The notes beneath the pieces are model-generated. The model saw only the letters and a program-made list of their open reading frames with translations. It ran no database searches and was not told where the DNA came from. Shown in pieces: positions 6,194 to 10,535 of a DNA stretch of 10,535 nt. The DNA comes from Bacteroidota bacterium (GTDB lineage: Bacteria; Bacteroidota; Bacteroidia; UBA7662): positions 1 through 10,535 of the forward strand of contig VGFN01000037.1 of assembly GCA_016868875.1 (NCBI GenBank). The letters are read 5' to 3'. Position 1 is the stretch's first letter; every line of letters starts with the position of its first letter. The position numbers and the translations under genes are program-made.

Positions 6194-7157
6194 CTTTGAC
6201 CGTATTCACGTAGCGGTTGCTGGCGACTTAATGCTGGACACCTATTGCACAGGGACCGTCAGACGACAATCCCCTGAGGCTCCTGTCGAAGTCCTGGATT
6301 GGGAAAATCGAATGGACCGCGTCGGGGGGGCAGCCAATGTGGCTTTGAATATCATGGGATTAGGCGGGCATGCTCAACTTACCGGATGGATCGGCAAGGA
6401 CGCTGAGGGAAGCATCATTCGGGATTTGTTGCAACAAAATCATATTGCTGCTCACGGCCTAATGGAATTGGGGAATTACCCCACGACCCACAAAACCCGT
6501 TACCTCCATGGCTCTAGGCATCTCTTGCGGGTTGATCACGAAAGCAGGGTTAAGGCCTCTGAAGAATTGATGGCAAGGCAATTGGAGGTATTGGGCGGGG
6601 TATTGGGCGGGGTATTGGGCGGTTGCCAAGCCGTTGTTTTGCAGGATTACGAAAAAGGCTATTTCAACCCCCATAATATCCCGTCTATCCTATCCTTGTG
6701 TAAGCAATACAAGGTTCCTGTGGCAGTGGATCCCAAAAGAGATCAATTCTGGTTATTTCAAGGGGTTGATTTGTTCAAACCCAACCTCAAGGAATTGTCC
6801 GAGGCCTTGGGAAGGAAAATATCGCTGGAAGGAGATGACTTGCAAACAGCTTGCCAGGAGACGAGGGATCGTTTGGGGTGCAGGATCTTGATGGTGACCT
6901 TAGGGGAACAAGGAGTTGCCGTATTGGACGAGCATGGTTTCTTTCGACAAGATGGGCATCCCCGTAACGTGGTTGATGTATGCGGTGCAGGCGATTCGGT
7001 CATTGCCGCGGCAGCCTGCGGTTTGGGCTTGGGGCTTGGGTCGGACGATATAGCCGCATTGGCCAATTTGTGCGGTGGTTTGGCCTGCGAGCGTTCAGGT
7101 ACCCATCCTATCACCCTGGCACAAATTCACGAGTCCCTGAATCAACCGGTCACTTGA
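6177..7157 (+). CDS. rfaE1: D-glycero-beta-D-manno-heptose-7-phosphate kinase (RfaE domain I, PfkB family)
   Basis: 326 residues, a ribokinase/PfkB-fold sugar kinase. The pattern GDLMLDTYCTGTVRRQSPEAPV (split 16-37), VGGAANVALNIMGLGG (49-64), VDPKRD (184-189), KPNLKEL (201-207) and VVDVCGAGDSVIAAAACGL (265-283; catalytic base Asp273) is that of the kinase half of HldE, which phosphorylates heptose 7-phosphate for ADP-heptose and lipopolysaccharide core synthesis. The nucleotidyltransferase half is absent, as in two-gene (HldA/RfaE1) arrangements. The start is TTG at 6177: an in-frame stop at 6144-6146 leaves no ATG or GTG before the GDLMLD motif, where the first ATG would truncate the nucleotide fold. 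The start overlaps the aminotransferase end by 17 bases, suggesting translational coupling. A 12-base repeat gives VLGGVLGGVLGG at 138-149. Other PfkB sugar kinases are less likely. Confidence 0.88.
   Translation: MIKVPDFDRIHVAVAGDLMLDTYCTGTVRRQSPEAPVEVLDWENRMDRVGGAANVALNIMGLGGHAQLTGWIGKDAEGSIIRDLLQQNHIAAHGLMELGNYPTTHKTRYLHGSRHLLRVDHESRVKASEELMARQLEVLGGVLGGVLGGCQAVVLQDYEKGYFNPHNIPSILSLCKQYKVPVAVDPKRDQFWLFQGVDLFKPNLKELSEALGRKISLEGDDLQTACQETRDRLGCRILMVTLGEQGVAVLDEHGFFRQDGHPRNVVDVCGAGDSVIAAAACGLGLGLGSDDIAALANLCGGLACERSGTHPITLAQIHESLNQPVT
6587..6622 (+). repeat. Perfect 3 x 12-base in-frame tandem repeat inside the heptose kinase gene
   Basis: GGTATTGGGCGG occurs three times without interruption (6587-6598, 6599-6610, 6611-6622) and adds a four-residue VLGG unit per copy just before the strand CQAVVLQDYEKG. 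Copy number could change by slippage without shifting the frame. Confidence 0.95.
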
Positions 7158-7208
7158 TCCTCAAATCATCTTGAATTTGATAGCCCTGGTCATACCCTAA
7201 TTTTTACC

Positions 7209-9011
7209 ATGTCTTTGTTCCAAACGTTCGGCTTTCTTCAATTGTTACGGATCGAAAAGCCGTTGCTGAAAATCCTCCTATGGATACGAACCCTGGGCAC
7301 TATGGCCTCTATTGGGTTGATGGTCTATTATTTCGGTTTCCCGTTGACCGTTCAAGGCCAATTCAAGATCATCGAATGGCAAAATTCACTCCTGGGGGTA
7401 TTTGCTTTAAGTTTTGTTATTCGTTGGCTTTTTACCCGCTTTGAACGGAGTTTCCTTCAGGTCTCCTCCCTTGAAACGCTGCTGCTTGGGCTCTGGTGTG
7501 CTGAAGGATTATGGGCGGTTATGGGGCGCCCTTGGTTTGCTCAATTTACCCGAAACTACGACGAATTACTGCCCTATGCATGGTTTGTGCATACCTTGGC
7601 CATTGGCCTCGCAGGTTTGGAACTGATCCGACTGAGCAATTCGGTGGTCACGGTTCGGCTTAAACCTGCAGCAACGTTAATAATCTCGTTTATGGCCCTG
7701 ATTGGCATCGGAACGGGCCTGCTGATGTTGCCCCAAATGAGCGATAGGCCAGGATCCTTGCCCTTCGCGGATGCATTGTTTACTTCGGTATCGGCAACCT
7801 GTGTTACAGGGCTGAGCACCATCGACGTGGGAACGGTGCTCACCTTCAAAGGGCAATGCGTGCTCTTGGCTTTGATTCAATTGGGTGGGATTGGCATCCT
7901 GACCTTTGCGACTTTTTTTGCATTGTTTCTCAAAAAGGGGGTTGGCATTTCGCATCAGGCTATGATCAAAGACTTCATGTCGGAAGAAAGTCTGTTCGAT
8001 GCCAAGAAACTATTGGGACAAATCATCTTCTATTCCCTGTTCTTGGAATTGGGTGGTGCCGCCTTGATTTACCTTTCTTGGCCTTTGGAATCCCCAATGT
8101 ATTTCAATGCCGCGGATAAGGCATTCCACTCCATCTTCCATGCTGTATCGGCCTTCAACAATGCTGGATTCTCCCTATATACCCTGGGTTTTGCGGAGCC
8201 TTTTCTCCACCATGCTCCGGTTTTGCGAATCCTGATCGCCTTGCTGATTATTTTGGGGGGGTTGGGCTTCCCGGTCCTGAGGGATTTGTTTGGATTGAAT
8301 CAAATTCGGACTCGGCTGAATACGCCATGGAAGAAATGGAAACTTTCCACTCGTATTTCGGTGTGGACCTCCGTTTTCCTATTGCTGGTAGGGACTGTAG
8401 TTTTCTTGATGTTGGAACAACGATCCGGGGGAACACTTCTTCATGACCGTAGGTTTTATGCCTGGGTTGATGCTTTTTTTGCCTCGGCGTGCGCCAGAAC
8501 TGCGGGCTTCAACACCTTGGATGTGATGGCCTTTGGTGTGCCAACCTGCCTGCTCATGATTTTCCTCATGTTTATTGGCGGGGGCTCCGGATCCACTGCC
8601 GGCGGAATCAAAACCTCTACGTTTACTTTGCTGGTTCTGGCCGTGTGGTCCACCATACGTAACAAAAAGCAATTGGAACTTGGTGGCCGTTCCATTCCTT
8701 TTGATTTGTTAAACAAAGCCTACACCATCTTTTTCTTTGCGGCCACTTATATTTTTGGATGCAGCTTTGTTTTGGCCATCCTCGAACCCGGTATCCCCAT
8801 CCTGGACTTGGTTTTTGAGGAGGTTTCGGCCTTTTGTACCGTTGGCTTATCCCGAGGACCGACCATGGAAATGGGTCAGGCAGGTAGGGCCATTTTGATG
8901 CTTTCTATGTTCGTGGGTAGGGTAGGCACCTTGACACTGGCCTTTGCATTGGCTTCCAAAAGCGAGAACCAAGCCTACACCTACCCCAAGGCCCATGTCT
9001 TGATTGGCTAA
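7209..9011 (+). CDS. ktrB: KtrB/TrkH-family potassium uptake channel subunit
   Basis: 600 residues, almost entirely hydrophobic: an inner-membrane K+ (or Na+-coupled K+) uptake protein of the superfamily of K+ transporters. After about 150 residues of extra N-terminal membrane segments (four likely helices), the four M1-P-M2 repeats follow, with filter glycines at SATCVTGLS (Gly201), AFNNAGFS (Gly320), CARTAGFN (Gly433) and AFCTVGLS (Gly546). The gating-loop region of the third repeat, GGGSGSTAGGIKT (457-469), and the C-terminal MFVGRVGTLTLAFALA (567-582) are of the KtrB rather than TrkH type. The extended N-terminus is common in Bacteroidota members. The partner regulatory subunit (KtrA/TrkA, RCK domain) is not in this window. 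ATG start at 7209, 51 bases after the kinase gene, so it may share that transcript or have its own promoter. It converges with the permease gene. Confidence 0.93.
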   Translation: MSLFQTFGFLQLLRIEKPLLKILLWIRTLGTMASIGLMVYYFGFPLTVQGQFKIIEWQNSLLGVFALSFVIRWLFTRFERSFLQVSSLETLLLGLWCAEGLWAVMGRPWFAQFTRNYDELLPYAWFVHTLAIGLAGLELIRLSNSVVTVRLKPAATLIISFMALIGIGTGLLMLPQMSDRPGSLPFADALFTSVSATCVTGLSTIDVGTVLTFKGQCVLLALIQLGGIGILTFATFFALFLKKGVGISHQAMIKDFMSEESLFDAKKLLGQIIFYSLFLELGGAALIYLSWPLESPMYFNAADKAFHSIFHAVSAFNNAGFSLYTLGFAEPFLHHAPVLRILIALLIILGGLGFPVLRDLFGLNQIRTRLNTPWKKWKLSTRISVWTSVFLLLVGTVVFLMLEQRSGGTLLHDRRFYAWVDAFFASACARTAGFNTLDVMAFGVPTCLLMIFLMFIGGGSGSTAGGIKTSTFTLLVLAVWSTIRNKKQLELGGRSIPFDLLNKAYTIFFFAATYIFGCSFVLAILEPGIPILDLVFEEVSAFCTVGLSRGPTMEMGQAGRAILMLSMFVGRVGTLTLAFALASKSENQAYTYPKAHVLIG

Positions 9012-9036
9012 GGCATCGCGGCGCTCATACATGCCT
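9011..9036. other. Inverted repeat across convergent stop codons
   Basis: AGGCAT (9011-9016) and ATGCCT (9031-9036) are perfect 6-base arms around a 14-base loop containing the permease stop codon; the left arm begins at the last base of the ktrB stop. With only 13 bases between the genes it is the only symmetrical structure at the junction and could end or stall transcription from both sides. It has no T-tract, so it is not a standard intrinsic terminator. Confidence 0.25.
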
Positions 9037-10296
9037 CATGGCTTCGACGGGATCCATTCGACCCGCGCGCAATGCCGGCCAAATTCCGGCCACCAGCCCA
9101 ATCACCGATGAAATTGCGGCAGCCATAAACACATTATGCCACATTAGCGTCAACTCCAAATCCATGAAAGCATTCAATGCCGCCACAAGACCCGCGACGG
9201 CAAGAAGTCCCATCATTCCTCCCAACAAACTTAGGACCACCGATTCCAACAAAAACTGTAGAATGACAAAAGAACGTTGCGAGCCCAAGGCCATTTGCAC
9301 CCCGATTTGCGGGGTTCTTTCGTAAACCGAAACAAACATGATGTTGGCGATTCCAAAGCCCCCAACCAGCAAGGAAAATCCTCCGACTATCCAACCGATA
9401 ATCCCTATCGTTGCAAAGGTGGCCTGCAATTGATTCGCAAGCAAGGAGAGTTGATTCATGGCAAAATTATCTTCGCGACGGGGAGGCAATCGGCGTATGG
9501 ATCGCATTCTGCCCCGTAATTCTGCCTTGAATTCTTCGAAGGGAATTTGACCTTTGGGCTTGGCCATGAGCAGAGGATAATAATCTTCAAAACTTTGCCC
9601 TTTGACTTTACGCAACCAATTTACAGGCAACAAGATAGCCTCATCCAAACTGGTGTTGATGGAGTTGTTACCTTCTTTGCGGACCACCCCCAAGACGGTT
9701 GCACTTTGACCTAAACAACGAACCCTTTGACCCAAGGCTCGTTCGGCAGAACCAAAGAGCTCCTGTGCGATTCCTGAACCCAAGAGAACCACCCTGGCCC
9801 CGGTATTGGACTCCGAGGGATGGAAGAATCTACCATTCTCCAACTCAAATTCCCGAAGTTCCGGGTAGAGCTGACTAACGGCCAAGCCTTTGATCTTGGA
9901 TAATTCCTCACGGCCACCCTTGATTCGATCCAATTCGAAATCCACGAAAAGCGCGATTTCGGCCTTGCCTTCACTTCGCTTTTGAAGTTCTTGAAACTCC
10001 CGGTAGGATGGTTGGGGCCTGGACATGTATTTCCACCAAGGATATTCGGAATTGAAGCCCCATGGCCATTTCTCCACATAAATAACCTCGTTCCCCAAGT
10101 TGGAGAGGGAATTCCTGAACTTGAGCTCCCAGGAATCCACCAAGGTAAATACCGTGATTACCGTAAAAATCCCTATGGATATCCCCAACAAAGACAAAAA
10201 GGTACGAAGCCGGTTGGACCACAAGGAAAACAAGGCCATACGGGACCCCTCCACCAGTGGAAACCACAGAATTCGTAAGGAACTTGGTACAGCCAT
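9025..10296 (-). CDS. ABC transporter permease, MacB/FtsX type
   Basis: 423 residues. Layout: a first membrane helix (about 32-53, FLSLLGISIGIFTVITVFTL), a large extracytoplasmic MacB-type domain (about 54-290), then three helices (about 296-322, 345-376, 385-407) forming the FtsX domain, ending GRMDPVEAMRHV. The loop SVYERTPQIGVQMALGSQR (323-341) is the conserved coupling segment that contacts the ATPase (ERTxEIGxRxAxG class). The extracytoplasmic domain has a striking aromatic patch, EKWPWGF then YPWWKYMSRP (75-94), which I believe recurs in Bacteroidota relatives. Such permeases work with a separate ATP-binding subunit and often a periplasmic adaptor in export or envelope mechanotransmission; neither is visible here, so substrate and partners are unknown. 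The ATG at 10294-10296 opens the frame with a short cytoplasmic helix; no Shine-Dalgarno sequence is visible. It diverges from queA. Confidence 0.9.
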   Translation of the reverse strand: MAVPSSLRILWFPLVEGSRMALFSLWSNRLRTFLSLLGISIGIFTVITVFTLVDSWELKFRNSLSNLGNEVIYVEKWPWGFNSEYPWWKYMSRPQPSYREFQELQKRSEGKAEIALFVDFELDRIKGGREELSKIKGLAVSQLYPELREFELENGRFFHPSESNTGARVVLLGSGIAQELFGSAERALGQRVRCLGQSATVLGVVRKEGNNSINTSLDEAILLPVNWLRKVKGQSFEDYYPLLMAKPKGQIPFEEFKAELRGRMRSIRRLPPRREDNFAMNQLSLLANQLQATFATIGIIGWIVGGFSLLVGGFGIANIMFVSVYERTPQIGVQMALGSQRSFVILQFLLESVVLSLLGGMMGLLAVAGLVAALNAFMDLELTLMWHNVFMAAAISSVIGLVAGIWPALRAGRMDPVEAMRHV

Positions 10297-10328
10297 TTCG
10301 TTGAGGGATTAGCGCCTCAAGTTTACAT

Positions 10329-10336
10329 TATCTTTG
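10329..10336 (+). promoter_or_regulatory. Candidate queA promoter, -7 element
   Basis: TATCTTTG followed by C is a close match to the Bacteroidota -7 element TAnnTTTG. A start near 10343 would give a leader of about 24 bases to the TTG start of queA. The nearest TTG upstream (10301-10303) is 25 bases away, slightly too far for a good -33 element. Confidence 0.45.
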
Positions 10337-10366
10337 CGTTTTCTTACCCAAAAACTACCCAACGCC

Positions 10367-10535
10367 TTGAAATTATCGGAATTTAAGTTCGACCTGCCCT
10401 CCAGCCTCATCGCCTCCAAGCCCCTACCCAACAGGGATGACTCCAAAATGATGGTGGTGGACCGCAAGACCCAGACCATCGAGCACCGGAAATTCAGGGA
10501 TATTCTGGATATCTTCCAAGAAGGGGATAGCTTGG
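10367..10535 (+). CDS. queA: S-adenosylmethionine:tRNA ribosyltransferase-isomerase QueA, 5' end (partial)
   Basis: The first 56 codons are present. QueA adds an epoxycyclopentanediol group from S-adenosylmethionine to preQ1 in tRNA, the penultimate step to queuosine at the wobble position. The translated start MKLSEFKFDLPSSLIASKPL, then RDDSKMMVVDRKTQTIEH and FRDILDIFQEGDSL, is the standard QueA N-terminus (family pattern: L..F.F.LP..LIA..P...RD.S.L.V.......H..F.D....GD). The start is TTG at 10367-10369: it falls exactly where family members begin, no in-frame ATG or GTG exists between the upstream stop at 10310-10312 and this point, and the other TTG (10334) would overlap the -7 element. 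The rest of the gene (about 290 residues) lies beyond the right edge. Confidence 0.93.
   Translation, partial: MKLSEFKFDLPSSLIASKPLPNRDDSKMMVVDRKTQTIEHRKFRDILDIFQEGDSL

Noticed and set aside
7176..7205. Possible promoter for ktrB (TTTG, 18 bases, TAATTTTT)
   Set aside because: The -7 element lacks the final G and transcription would start at or after the ATG at 7209; the AT-rich 6-base inverted repeat nearby (7161-7180) is too weak to interpret.
9711..10079. 122-codon open frame overlapping the permease gene
   Set aside because: It is on the same strand in a different frame from an intact MacB/FtsX permease, with no domain; a shadow.

Overview
The window looks like a piece of a Bacteroidota (Bacteroidetes) chromosome. 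The left edge carries the first ~111 bases of a 16S rRNA gene on the minus strand whose 5' sequence (GATGAACGCTAGCGGCAGG after the universal GAGTTTGATCCTGGCTCAG) is of the Bacteroidota type. Promoter-like sites fit the phylum's TTTG...TAnnTTTG consensus, no gene start has a clear Shine-Dalgarno sequence, and several proteins (CoA-binding protein, KtrB with an extended N-terminus, QueA beginning MKLSEFKFDLP) resemble Bacteroidota versions. I cannot place it below phylum. Base composition of the genes is near 50% G+C by eye.

Layout. Left of ~2451 everything reads leftward (minus strand): an FAD-dependent oxidoreductase of the COG2509 type (841-2451), a small CoA-binding Rossmann protein (426-788), then a 314-base gene-free stretch (112-425) holding the rRNA promoter/leader region with a boxA antitermination site and hairpins, then 16S rRNA running off the window. 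Right of 2665 a run of five genes reads rightward: replicative helicase dnaB, uracil-DNA glycosylase ung, a class I aminotransferase, a heptose-7-phosphate kinase (PfkB family), and a KtrB/TrkH-type potassium channel subunit. The first four are 25 bases apart or less, or overlap, and are probably one transcript. On the far right a MacB/FtsX-type ABC transporter permease (minus strand) converges on ktrB with only 13 bases between the stop codons, and the 5' end of queA (plus strand) diverges from it and runs off the window.

Most of the content is housekeeping: replication and repair (dnaB, ung), translation (16S, queA), amino-acid metabolism, envelope heptose supply and ion or solute transport. 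I did not find a defence island, mobile element, CRISPR array, or an obviously new multi-gene system. The most interesting non-coding signal is the 213-base divergent intergenic region 2452-2664. It has two DnaA-box sequences exactly 42 bases apart in the same orientation (TTATCCACA, TTATCCACG), weaker boxes beyond, and then a 60-base tract that is 72% A+T. It sits next to dnaB, and all genes including the rRNA operon read away from it on both sides for several kb. That is what a replication origin, or a DnaA-controlled promoter, would look like. A third perfect DnaA box lies upstream of the rRNA promoter region at 409-417. Second-tier observations are three non-ATG starts, a perfect 3 x 12-base in-frame tandem repeat in the heptose kinase, and an unusual insertion in the uracil-DNA glycosylase.
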